A DNA stretch of 64,000 nt from Actinomadura luteofluorescens. Lineage in GTDB: Bacteria; Actinomycetota; Actinomycetes; Streptosporangiales; Streptosporangiaceae. The stretch spans positions 5,022,001-5,086,000 of the forward strand of contig NZ_JACCBA010000001.1 in the NCBI RefSeq assembly GCF_013409365.1. Reading direction: 5' to 3'. The notes below the pieces were generated by a model. It saw only the letters and a program-made list of their open reading frames with translations, was not told where the DNA came from and did no database searches. Shown piece by piece: positions 8,396 through 16,159 of this stretch (its first letter is position 1; each line of letters starts with the position of its first letter). The position numbers and the translations under genes are program-made.

Positions 8396-9124
8396 GTGCC
8401 CAGCTATCTGCAGACTCTTCCGCTCCACACGATCACCGAGGTGTACGGCGAGGCCGGACTCCGCGACCGGTTCTCCCGCGAGATCCTGCGGTTCCGCGAG
8501 CCGGACTGGCGGCGCCTCAGCACGGCGCTCGCGCTGGCCGGCGACCTGCACCGGCAGGACCGCCGCGTCCGCGAGCCCGTGGTCAACCACCTGCTCCGGG
8601 TGACGCTGCGCATCATGTGCCACTACGAGATGGACGACGCGGACCTCCTCGTCGCCGCCCTCATGCACGACTCCGTCGAGGACCACCCGGCCGACCTGGC
8701 CGGCGACGGCCACGCCGATCCGGCGGAGGCCGCGCTCGGCGTCCTGTCCGCCGAGTTCGGGCCGCGCGTCGCCGAACTCGTCCGCGCCGTGACCAACCCC
8801 GTCTACGACCGCGGCGGGGACGTCCACGCCCAGTACCGCGCCCACGTCGTCGAGAGCCTGGAACGCCACCCGGCCGCCCGCGTCATCAAGGTCTCCGACT
8901 TCACCGACAACGGCGTCGGCCTGATCCACACCACCGGCCCCAAGCTCCGCAAGCTGGCCCGCAAGTACCGCCCGCTCGTCCCGGAGCTCAAGGACCTGAT
9001 CAACCGCCCCGACACGCCGCTCAAGGAGCGGATCAAGCAGCACATCACCGGCCAGCTCGACCGCGCCGACGAGCGCTTCACGGCCATCCTGCAAGGCCAC
9101 GCCGTCGCCGCCCGGGCGAGCTGA
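8396..9124 (+). CDS. HD-domain (p)ppGpp-hydrolase-like protein
   Basis: A 242-residue stand-alone HD hydrolase resembling the hydrolase half of RelA/SpoT and the small alarmone hydrolases. Metal ligands are visible: H65 (PVVNHLLR), H91-D92 followed by S-V-E-D (LMHDSVED, where SpoT proteins have HDVVEDT) and D168 (KVSDFTDN, matching KLADRLHN). There is no synthetase domain. It may therefore remove alarmones, although nucleotide specificity is unproven. The GTG at 8396 has a strong GAGAGGGGA ribosome-binding site 6 bases away. The gene converges on the next one with a 5-base gap. Confidence 0.8.
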   Translation: MPSYLQTLPLHTITEVYGEAGLRDRFSREILRFREPDWRRLSTALALAGDLHRQDRRVREPVVNHLLRVTLRIMCHYEMDDADLLVAALMHDSVEDHPADLAGDGHADPAEAALGVLSAEFGPRVAELVRAVTNPVYDRGGDVHAQYRAHVVESLERHPAARVIKVSDFTDNGVGLIHTTGPKLRKLARKYRPLVPELKDLINRPDTPLKERIKQHITGQLDRADERFTAILQGHAVAARAS

Positions 9125-9129
9125 CGCCT

Positions 9130-9720
9130 CTACCGCCTCCTCGCGAGCGCGCCGGCCCGCTGCCTGGCGATGTTCCGTACCTTCCGCGTCCCGCCGCTCT
9201 CGGCCAGCAGCTCAAGGACGGGCAGGAAGGCGGTCCTCTCCGCGAGCATGCGCTGCATCCAGGGCGTGGTGCCCGCCAACTCGGCGGACGACGGCGCCCG
9301 CCCCTCCTCGACCGCCAGGTAGACCGACCAGTCGTGGACGCGGCGACGCACGAACTCGCGGTGCCCGTCCGCCTCCAGCCTGCGCAGCTCCGGCAGGAGC
9401 CCGGCCGCCCACCGCTGGAACCCGCCCGGATCGCCGGCCCTCTTCGCGACCTCGTCGACGAGCTGGACGACCGCCGTCTTGGCCACCGACGAAACGGGAT
9501 CGCGCAGGATCAGCGCCACGATCCTGCGCCCGGCGTCAGGACGTCCGGACGCGGCGACCGCCGCGACGGCCTCGCAGTACACCCGAACCCGCACATGCTC
9601 GTCCTCGACGGCCCCGTCGACGTCCACACCGAGCATCCCGGCATCCGCGACCACCGCAGCCACATCCGCCCGTAGCGCCACCAGCTTCGCCACCCCGTCC
9701 AACAAGAGCTCGCCGAACAC
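9130..9720 (-). CDS. Hypothetical helical-repeat-like protein, probably truncated at its start
   Basis: About 196 residues rich in Ala, Val, Leu and Arg, likely all alpha-helical. I do not recognise the family; the look is of an armadillo/HEAT-type scaffold. I used the GTG at 9720, but open reading continues to a TTG at 9816, and coding character extends a little upstream (LEALWLALELAEPVFGELLL). At about 9785 the sequence turns into the remains of an ECF42 sigma factor. The true N-terminus was therefore probably lost when the two sequences were joined, and the gene may be non-functional. Confidence 0.5.
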   Translation of the reverse strand: MFGELLLDGVAKLVALRADVAAVVADAGMLGVDVDGAVEDEHVRVRVYCEAVAAVAASGRPDAGRRIVALILRDPVSSVAKTAVVQLVDEVAKRAGDPGGFQRWAAGLLPELRRLEADGHREFVRRRVHDWSVYLAVEEGRAPSSAELAGTTPWMQRMLAERTAFLPVLELLAESGGTRKVRNIARQRAGALARRR

Positions 9721-9785
9721 CGGTTCGGCCAGTTCCAAGGCCAGCCAGAGGGCCTCCAGGCCCAGGCCGGTGCGCGCACCAGGCC

Positions 9786-10300
9786 CCCGAAGCGGCGTAC
9801 CCCTCGTGGAAGACAAGGTAGAGAACGGTGAGCACCGAGGTCAGCCGGTCTGGGAACTCGGCGGTGCGCGGCACTTGGTAGGGGATGCCGCCGTTGAAAA
9901 TCTTCTTCTTTGCTCACACGATCTGCTGAGCGACCGTTGCCTCCGGTGCCAGGTAAGCCCGCGTGATCTGGTCTTTCGGGGCTGTCTCCAGCCCGCCGAG
10001 CAGCCGCAGTGTCAGCGTGGTCCGCGCGTGCGGCGAGGGCGCCGGCAGGACGTGGAGATCAAGCGGAGCTGGTCGTCGCGCACTGGTCCCGCCTCTCCGG
10101 GCCGGTCGGATCCGTTCAGCAGCGCCTGCGCGTACCGGGCCTAACGGCTGGACTCGCGGCGCAGGCGGTCGATCGCCCGGTTGCGGGCGGTGGTCACGAT
10201 CCATGTGCCAGTGTTTGGGCGGCGGGGCGTCCCAGGGCCACCGCGGACGCGTCCTGCACGGCCTCGTCGGCCAGATACTCGGCCCGATGGACCCCGCCAG
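9786..10300 (-). pseudogene. Decayed ECF42-type sigma factor (DUF6596 family)
   Basis: Pieces of one sigma factor appear in order but in different minus-strand frames. EYLADEAVQDASAVALGRPA (about 10225-10285) is region 2. TARNRAIDRLRRES (about 10147-10190) is its end. HARTTLTLRLLGGLETA with YLAPEATVAQQIV (about 9917-10035) is region 4. PDRLTSVLTVLYLVFHEGYAAS (9786-9850) is the hallmark of the following DUF6596 domain. At least three frame changes and several stops separate them, and the rest of the C-terminal domain is gone. In intact genomes this family pairs with DGPF/YCII proteins, whose remnant lies just upstream here. Confidence 0.75.
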
Positions 10301-10397
10301 ATCCATCCGCGCCCTACCTCCACTACGCCTCTTCGAAACGGCCGCACCTCGATCGGTGCCCTGCACGCCAGCGCGCACTTTGCCCCCGGGTCAGCGC

Positions 10398-10610
10398 CTA
10401 GTCCAGATTCTCGCACTGGATGATCCAGAGCTCCTTGGTCTCGGCGAACGGCCCATCGGCCTTCATAGCGGACGGGCGGCGGGCGGCGACGGGTATAACG
10501 ATCACGGCCGCGACCACGTGCGTCAGCATCAGCAGTGTCTTCGTGACGACGGTGGCATCCGCGAGCAGATCCGGTGCCAGCGACAGCGCGGTGAGCGCGG
10601 CGAATCTGGA
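10398..10610 (-). pseudogene. Remnants of DUF6069 and DGPF (YCII-like) proteins
   Basis: A minus-strand stretch reads FAALTALSLAPDLLADAT, then TLLMLTHVVAAVIVIPVAAR, the last-helix pattern of DUF6069 membrane proteins. It runs straight into MKADGPFAETKELWIIQCENLD and a stop (10398-10466). DGPFAETKE is the name-giving motif of the DGPF/YCII family, and normally about 60 more residues precede and follow it. Both genes are therefore internal fragments fused by deletion. They sit where the partner genes of an ECF42 sigma factor are expected. Confidence 0.7.
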
Positions 10611-10959
10611 CCCAGGACGATCTGCCCCGTTTACGCGCGCGGTCTCCGCTGCGTTCTAAGTCCGCTGACCAGATCACACGAGCGGCGATGCGATGTTCGT
10701 AGGCGTACGTGACCGTGCCCTGTCCTTGGCCACGACAATCCCTCTATCCACCTCCGGGCCAGAGCAGCCAGCCGCCACCAGGGCCCTCGGTAACCCGGCT
10801 GCGCTCAGTGCTTGGTGCTGCGCCCCGAGACGTAACTCAGGATCTCGGAGTGGCCGTCTGGGTGGCCTATACACGGAGCCTTTTTCAGCGGCAGCTTCGG
10901 AGGCGCTGGTCACAGCATGATCGCGGACGGCGTGGACGATGCCGGACGTCAAGAAGCCC
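10611..10959. other. Non-coding or degraded DNA before the transposase
   Basis: About 350 bases in which I find no convincing gene on either strand. It probably belongs to the decayed region and to the left flank of the insertion sequence, whose exact end I could not define. Confidence 0.4.
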
Positions 10960-11001
10960 CTGGTAGGACGGTTGATCTCTCACAACCCCCGTCCCCACCA
11001 G
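10960..11001 (+). promoter_or_regulatory. Hairpin covering the transposase ribosome-binding site
   Basis: CTGGT-N-GGACGG (10960-10971) can pair with CCGTCC-NN-ACCAG (10989-11001). The right arm overlaps the start of the AGAGG ribosome-binding site. In several insertion sequences such hairpins block translation from read-through transcripts; that role is inferred here. Confidence 0.5.
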
Positions 11002-11010
11002 AGGCCTCGC

Positions 11011-11781
11011 ATGCTTTTGTACCGTGCTTCGCTGCCTTTGTCGCGTCAGACCCTGACCTACGCCACCGGTGTGGTCCGCCGCCACCGAAGGGCCATCGGC
11101 AGCAAGGGCCGGCGCCTACCCCCGGGCATGCAAGCACTGATGACCCTGGTCTACCTGCGTAAGGGCGAGACCTACGCCGAACTGGGCGCCGGATTCGCCG
11201 TCTCCACCACCACCGCATGGCGCTACATCAACGAGACCGTCGACGTACTGGCCGCCCACGCGCCCAAACTCGGCGCGGCGCTGGCCAAAGCGGTCAAGGA
11301 CGGCCTGCCGTACCTGTTGCTGGACGGCACCTTGATCTCGATCGACCGGGTCGCCGCCGACCGGCCCTACTACTCGGGGAAACACCGCCGCCACGGCATG
11401 AACCTCCAGGTCATCGCCGCACCGGACGGGAGCCTGCTGTGGGTGTCGGGACCGTTGCGCGGGTCAGTTCACGACCTGGCCGCGGCCAGGATCTGGGGCG
11501 TCGTCCGGGCACTGGCCGCCACCGGCCTGCCGGTGCTGGCCGATAAGGCCTACCAGGGCGCCGGCCCGCACATCCTCACGCCCTACAAGGGACGCGACAA
11601 GCCCGAACCGCAAAAGGACGCCAACCGTGCACACGCCAGGCTCCGCGGACCCGGCGAACGCGCGAATGCCCAGCTCAAGTCATGGCGCATCCTGCGCAAG
11701 CTGCGCTGCTGCCCCCACCGCGCCGGCCGCCTCGCCAAAGCCATCCACACCCTTCAACTCCGCGAGACCGCATCACGTTGA
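11011..11781 (+). CDS. IS5-family transposase (DDE_Tnp_4 type)
   Basis: A 256-residue transposase that looks intact. The N-terminal part (about 40-85) is the helix-turn-helix RKGETYAELGAGFAVSTTTAWRY. The DDE catalytic core shows D105 (LLLDGTLISIDR), D178 (VLADKAYQGAG) and E216 (GERANAQLKSWRILRKL), with the family stretch YYSGKHRRHGMNLQV between. The ATG at 11011 (MLLYRASLPLS) matches the usual start of this group and has AGAGG 6 bases upstream. I could not identify paired terminal repeats or a target duplication, so one end may be lost. It sits between decayed genes and a restriction-modification island. Confidence 0.92.
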   Translation: MLLYRASLPLSRQTLTYATGVVRRHRRAIGSKGRRLPPGMQALMTLVYLRKGETYAELGAGFAVSTTTAWRYINETVDVLAAHAPKLGAALAKAVKDGLPYLLLDGTLISIDRVAADRPYYSGKHRRHGMNLQVIAAPDGSLLWVSGPLRGSVHDLAAARIWGVVRALAATGLPVLADKAYQGAGPHILTPYKGRDKPEPQKDANRAHARLRGPGERANAQLKSWRILRKLRCCPHRAGRLAKAIHTLQLRETASR

Positions 11782-11871
11782 AAAGAGCTCACGGCAAGGT
11801 GATCCTTCAGTCCGTCATTGGGGTGAATGTGAACCGGTCCAGCGGGAGCCGGAGATCGGCTTCACAACCTA

Positions 11872-12678
11872 TCAACCTATGTCGGAAAGGGCCTCGACCG
11901 CGCCTTCGATGGCTTCCCTAGAAGGTAGATGGACACGGCCGAATTTGTCGGCGGCTGGGAGTGAAAAAGTCTCAAAACAGAAGGGTTCAGGTGCCGCAGC
12001 GAGCAGGTCCTCTGGTCGTTCCTTCCGACCCTTGATCCCCGCACGAAACTTCGGATTAACCACATATAGGTTAAGAATGGTACGGCCGAGCCATGCGTCC
12101 ACGCGAAAGAGGGCGTCGGCGAGGGGGTGGATCCTGACGTCCAGACCAGTAGAACGGAGATTGGCGAGGACATAGATCTCTCGGAGGAATGAATAGAAAG
12201 CATTGCCGATCCGCCATTGCATGGCGGCCCTCGCCGTCTGTCCGGTTACGCCAGACCCCGCAACCTCGGCAATCTTCTCCTGGGCAGGCTCCCAGAGCAT
12301 CGTCCGTGCACGCTGGTCCTCGCTTGCGAATTGCCTGAACTCCTGCCACGTCGGGACATGCCCGAGGCTCTCGAGTGTGAAGTGAAAGACGTGGGTGAAG
12401 GCGAAGTCAGGTCGCCAGTCCCTGATGTCAACGATCTGAGCGACATCGCCTCGCTGGATCTCGCCAAGGGCATGTTCCCTATAGTTTGCCGCTGTCTTCC
12501 GGCAGACTTCCTCGATGTCTCCGGGGCGGATGCTGTAAGCAGCGAGTGTCTGGTGAGCGCTGACGTGACTCACGACATGCGCTCTGCGGGCAGCCCAGTA
12601 GGAGTACTTCTCCTTCGTGGCCGGGGTGACGTTGAAGAGGTCAAGTACGTCGGCGGCGGTGGTGGCCTCGGTGCCCAT
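11872..12678 (-). CDS. Unknown protein in the restriction-modification island
   Basis: A 268-residue protein that I do not recognise. It is divergent from the NaeI-like endonuclease gene. Around residues 165-220 it reads YSFLREIYVLANLRSTGLDV, then ALFRVDAWLGRTILNLYVV. This E...D...hydrophobic-strand arrangement faintly recalls PD-(D/E)xK nucleases, but the expected catalytic lysine is absent, so I do not claim it. Base composition is lower in GC than the flanks, as for the rest of the island. The ATG at 12678 has GGAG at a good distance; an upstream TTG is possible. It could be a second effector, a specificity protein or a controller of the system. Confidence 0.7.
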   Translation of the reverse strand: MGTEATTAADVLDLFNVTPATKEKYSYWAARRAHVVSHVSAHQTLAAYSIRPGDIEEVCRKTAANYREHALGEIQRGDVAQIVDIRDWRPDFAFTHVFHFTLESLGHVPTWQEFRQFASEDQRARTMLWEPAQEKIAEVAGSGVTGQTARAAMQWRIGNAFYSFLREIYVLANLRSTGLDVRIHPLADALFRVDAWLGRTILNLYVVNPKFRAGIKGRKERPEDLLAAAPEPFCFETFSLPAADKFGRVHLPSREAIEGAVEALSDIG

Positions 12679-12837
12679 AGCGACTCCGCGGTCTCGGGAG
12701 AGGAGCAAGATCAAAGTAGGATGTCATGGTATGGGCGGCATCTGACATCCGTAGCTCGATGCGGCGTCAGTGGCGGTTTGCGGCCGGAGCTGGACGAAGA
12801 TCTGCAGAGGGCAGGCGCCTTCGCTAGCCTGCCCTCC

Positions 12838-13815
12838 GTGTCAGCCTCCCCCGTAGAGCAGCCGCCGCTCTCCTCACCTGAGCCTCCAGACGACCCTGAG
12901 CTCCGCGCTGTAGCGGCGGACTTCCTGAAAGCAGACCCGGAAGGCGCGCGGATCGCTCGTGTGCTGCGGCGTACGTACGACATACTGCTCGACGGGCAGC
13001 ACACCGGCCGTTACAGGTGGGAGCAGCTCCACAAGACCGAGAAGACCCACTTCGGCACGCTGGTTGAGATCAACCTGCAGCGTGAGTTCGACCTCGAAGA
13101 TGGCGCCACTATGGACTTCGCTATCCGTGGTATTGACGTCGACTGTAAGTTTTCCCAGAAGCTCGGCGACTGGATGATTCCGCCCGAAGCGATCGGGCAC
13201 CTGTTGCTCGGGCTATGGGCCAGTGATGAAGAGGGCATCTGGTCAGCAGGATTGATTCGCGCTACTGAGGACGTCCTGTCTTCCTCACAGGGCAACCGCG
13301 ATCGTAAGCGGTGGTTGTCCAAGGAGGGGAAGCGAGCCGTCAACTGGATCTACCAGGACCAGCCTTTGCCGGAGAACGCCTTGCTCCGCATCCCTGCTCA
13401 CGATCTCGATGTGATTTTCAACTGTTCCGCAGGCGGCCAGAAGCGCGTGGACATGCTTTTCCGGCTAGCTCAGGGACGCCGGATCAGCCGCAACGTCGTC
13501 GCTACGGTCGCACAGCAAGACGACTACATGAAGCGAGTCCGCGGCAACGGCGGCTCTCGCAGCACCCTTCAACCCGAAGGGATCGTGATTCTTGGCCAGT
13601 ACAGGAGCCATCAAGCCATCGCTGAGGCCCTGCGGCTCCCCGTGCCAGGGCCGGGCGAATCAGTCAGCGTGCGGCTAGCCCGCAGGGGTCCGCAGCATGG
13701 GGACGTGCCGACGGTCGTGCTTGGGGCTCAGCATTGGGCGGTTGCACTCCCCTCTGACGAGCCTGAGCCAGCCCCGGAACTCCCTGACATCCGCCGCAGG
13801 ACGCTGCGCACATAG
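12838..13815 (+). CDS. NaeI-like type IIE restriction endonuclease
   Basis: From the GTG at 12838 the protein has 325 residues, against 317 for NaeI, which cuts GCCGGC and needs a second, allosteric copy of its site. As I recall NaeI, its active-site residues Glu70, Asp86, Asp95 and Lys97 correspond here to E77, D93, D102 and K104 with a constant offset of seven. Motifs are LHKTEKTHFGTLVEINL (64-80) and GIDVDCKFS (98-106). Leu43, whose change to Lys turns NaeI into a topoisomerase, corresponds to L50 in ILLDGQHTGR. The DNA-binding C-terminal domain includes NVVATVAQQDDYMKRVRGNGG. No strong ribosome-binding site marks the start; ATG 12721 is an alternative. Confidence 0.88.
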   Translation: MSASPVEQPPLSSPEPPDDPELRAVAADFLKADPEGARIARVLRRTYDILLDGQHTGRYRWEQLHKTEKTHFGTLVEINLQREFDLEDGATMDFAIRGIDVDCKFSQKLGDWMIPPEAIGHLLLGLWASDEEGIWSAGLIRATEDVLSSSQGNRDRKRWLSKEGKRAVNWIYQDQPLPENALLRIPAHDLDVIFNCSAGGQKRVDMLFRLAQGRRISRNVVATVAQQDDYMKRVRGNGGSRSTLQPEGIVILGQYRSHQAIAEALRLPVPGPGESVSVRLARRGPQHGDVPTVVLGAQHWAVALPSDEPEPAPELPDIRRRTLRT

Positions 13816-13883
13816 CCTATATCAGGCTTGAACGGGCAAACCTGCAACGGGACGGAGCCCCTCCCTCCAGCCGCCTGCTTTCG

Positions 13884-14387
13884 TCAGTCGTGCGCTGTAC
13901 CTTCGAACCTGCGTTCGGCCGCGGTGGGCCCAACAGCCTCGATCACAGCATCAACAGCGGCGGGGAGGGGTTCGTGTTCCCAAAGACGCACGACACACCA
14001 GCCCGCTGCCCGCAGGGCAGAGTTCGCGGCCCGGTCTCGCTCCATGTTCCGGCGCAGTTTGGGCGTCCAGTACCACTCGTTTGTAGTGGGCTCCCGGCCG
14101 TGCTCAGGGCAGACATGCCAGAAGCAGCCGTCAACGAAGACGGCTACACGGCGCGCTGTGAAGACGATGTCTGGCCGGACGCGCACACCATCAGGAAGAT
14201 CAAGCCGCAGATCCTTGCGGTATCGATAGCCGAGCGCGTGCAGAGCTTTACGAAGAGCTACCTCTGGCTTGGTGTTGGAACGCCGGTTGGCGCGCATGTT
14301 GCGCGATCGCCCCTCGTTCATGGGACGCGGGTACAGGCCCTTGGCCCATGCCCGCTCCCGGGGGTCGCTACCTGGTGTGTCAGACAC
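13884..14387 (-). CDS. vsr: Very short patch repair endonuclease Vsr
   Basis: A 167-residue T:G mismatch nicking enzyme. These enzymes protect against deamination of 5-methylcytosine at sites modified by a partner methyltransferase. Family motifs are NTKPEVALRKALHALGYRYR (38-57), LPDGVRVRPDIVF, VAVFVDGCFWHVCPEHG (with the catalytic Asp and the zinc-binding His/Cys) and the tail AALR-type AGWCVVRLWEHE. It lies between the NaeI-like endonuclease and the C5 methyltransferase, on the opposite strand to both, which is a usual arrangement. The start is a GTG at 14387; ATG 14321 or 14297 would still retain the fold. Confidence 0.9.
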   Translation of the reverse strand: MSDTPGSDPRERAWAKGLYPRPMNEGRSRNMRANRRSNTKPEVALRKALHALGYRYRKDLRLDLPDGVRVRPDIVFTARRVAVFVDGCFWHVCPEHGREPTTNEWYWTPKLRRNMERDRAANSALRAAGWCVVRLWEHEPLPAAVDAVIEAVGPTAAERRFEGTAHD

Positions 14388-14495
14388 GATGTCGCCGGGA
14401 TCTGCTCTCGATTCGCCAACCTGGGGGACTCTTGAGAGAAGATACTGCTCATGACTGCTTCCCCGCTCGGCACTCAGGCATCAGAGGAGGACTCC

Positions 14496-15752
14496 GTGGC
14501 GGAGCAGCTCAAGGTTGTAGAGATCTGCGCTGGAGCGGGCGGTCAGTCACTCGGTCTCGAGCGAGCAGGCTTCGAGCACGCGCTCGCGGTCGAGCTAGAC
14601 ACCAACGCCTGCAATACCCTCCAGCTCAACCGGCCTCAGTGGAAGGTCGCGCAAGGTGACGTCGCTGACTCCGAAGTTTGGAGGCCAGCCGACTACAACG
14701 GCATCGACCTGCTTGCCGGAGGCGTCCCGTGCCCTCCCTTCACCATCGCCGGCAAGCAGCTAGGCGCGACTGACGAGCGCGACCTCTTTGCCTGGACCAT
14801 CAAGCAATGCAAGGTCATACGACCTAGAGCCTTGCTTCTCGAGAACGTCCGCGGTCTCAGCATGAACCGCTTCAACGCCTACCGGCAGGCCGTCCTCGAC
14901 GAGCTTCACGAGCTGGGATATGTCGGCGACTGGAAGCTCCTGCAAGCAGCTGACTACGGGGTGTCGCAACTGAGGCCACGCTTCGTGCTGGTTGCTATGC
15001 GGCCAGAGGACTTTACCTACTTCGAATGGCCCCAGCCTCAGCCTGCTCCTCTCACAGTCGGAGAGCTACTCCACGACCTCATGGCTTCCCGGGGCTGGCC
15101 CGGTGCCGACGCCTGGCGCAGCAAGGCGAGCAAGATCGCTCCAACGATCGTCGGCGGCTCCAAGAAGCATGGCGGGGCTGACCTGGGCCCGACACGCGCG
15201 AAGGCGGCTTGGGAAGCCATGGGCGTCGACGGGTGGGGAATCGCCAACGAGCCACCCGGGCCAGACGACCCCGTCGACCTTCTGCCAAAGCTGACCTGGA
15301 AGATGGTCAGTCATATCCAGGGGTGGGATGACGACCACTACAGGTGGAATTTCTCAGGGCGGAAGACTTCCATATATCGCCAGATCGGAAACGCTTTCCC
15401 TCCTCCCGTAGCCGAAGCGATCGGAACGTCGATCCGGGATGCCCTGCTTCATAAGGGCGAGCCACAGCGGATCGTCGAGGAAAGTCCGCGTATTCATGAC
15501 CCCGTCTACAAGGTTCTTCGCAAATCCACCAGGTTCATGGACGTTGAGCAGATTTCTGCTCTCCTGCCTCATCCAATCGACCAGCCGACGCTTGAACGTC
15601 ACATCAGCCACCTCAAGCGCGATTTCTTCATCGAGCAAAAGAAACGCGGCAGTACCACAGCCTACCGCCTAGGCGAGTTCAAGGCATTTACCGGCCAGGA
15701 AGACCACGCTCGCCACGAAGCCTTCCAACTCCAGCTACCCACGATTAGCTAA
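14496..15752 (+). CDS. DNA (cytosine-5)-methyltransferase of the NaeI-like system
   Basis: A 418-residue enzyme that methylates cytosine to protect host DNA from the neighbouring endonuclease. The conserved blocks are visible. Motif I is VEICAGAGGQSLGLE (8-22), motif IV is GGVPCPPFTIAG with catalytic Cys79, motif VI is LLENVRG, motif VIII is QLRPRFVLV and motif X is RQIGNAFPPPVAEAIG. A C-terminal extension of about 80 residues (MDVEQISALLPHPIDQPTL and following) looks like a winged helix and may let the enzyme control transcription of the system. GAGGAGG lies 5 bases before the GTG at 14496; an in-frame ATG exists at 14451. The recognition site is probably GCCGGC by association. Confidence 0.9.
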   Translation: MAEQLKVVEICAGAGGQSLGLERAGFEHALAVELDTNACNTLQLNRPQWKVAQGDVADSEVWRPADYNGIDLLAGGVPCPPFTIAGKQLGATDERDLFAWTIKQCKVIRPRALLLENVRGLSMNRFNAYRQAVLDELHELGYVGDWKLLQAADYGVSQLRPRFVLVAMRPEDFTYFEWPQPQPAPLTVGELLHDLMASRGWPGADAWRSKASKIAPTIVGGSKKHGGADLGPTRAKAAWEAMGVDGWGIANEPPGPDDPVDLLPKLTWKMVSHIQGWDDDHYRWNFSGRKTSIYRQIGNAFPPPVAEAIGTSIRDALLHKGEPQRIVEESPRIHDPVYKVLRKSTRFMDVEQISALLPHPIDQPTLERHISHLKRDFFIEQKKRGSTTAYRLGEFKAFTGQEDHARHEAFQLQLPTIS

Positions 15753-16107
15753 GGCTGGTCCAAAGTAGGTGGAGTCGTTCGTCAACGAGGGTGATGCGGA
15801 GTTTGGCCGGTTACCAAACCTGACGGTGGCCAGGCGTTGTACCACGCTTGTCTGCTTATACCGGCAAGCGTCGTTTTCCTCAGGCAAGGTACGCTTCTTG
15901 GCCCCGTTCGTCAGAAAGTGGCGCCGCGCCGGGATCGGCAGGCTTGGCGGGCACGCTGGAAGAGCCCACCACAATCGGCTTGGGTCGGCCCATACCCTGT
16001 CGTATCGGATCTGGTCGACGTACGGGGCACAGTAAGGATCACAACTCGCGACAGCACAATGTCTGGCCATCGTGTGGATGACTGGACTTGAGAAACATAG
16101 CGGCTGA
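15753..16107 (-). other. Island edge with a possible decayed transposase
   Basis: There is no intact gene here. On the minus strand the broken readings RYKQTSVVQRLATVRFG and, one frame over, AKLRITLVDERLHLLWTSL weakly resemble the end of IS5-type transposases, which run YKQRHAVE...RAVATRYDKLAVRYEATV. If real, the restriction-modification island is bounded by insertion-sequence material on both sides. The similarity is low and I do not call a pseudogene. Confidence 0.3.
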
Positions 16108-16142
16108 CACCGGGACGCGGAGCGGGGCTCTGCGTCCCGGTG
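16108..16142 (-). terminator. Terminator hairpin after the beta-propeller gene
   Basis: A perfect 11-bp stem, CACCGGGACGC (16108-16118) with its complement at 16132-16142, lies 18 bases beyond the stop at 16160. Confidence 0.75.
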
Positions 16143-16159
16143 GCGGTCGGGGACGGAGG

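Noticed and set aside
8310..10933. The 17-mer ATGATCGCGGACGGCGT occurs at 8310 and again at 10917.
   Set aside because: The sequences diverge directly on both sides, the second copy lies near an IS edge that I cannot define, and a match of this length is borderline by chance in a 64-kb GC-rich window.
11872..12678. PD-(D/E)xK nuclease fold in the unknown island protein.
   Set aside because: Only an Asp and hydrophobic strands fit; the E/Q-x-K part is missing, so the assignment would be invention.
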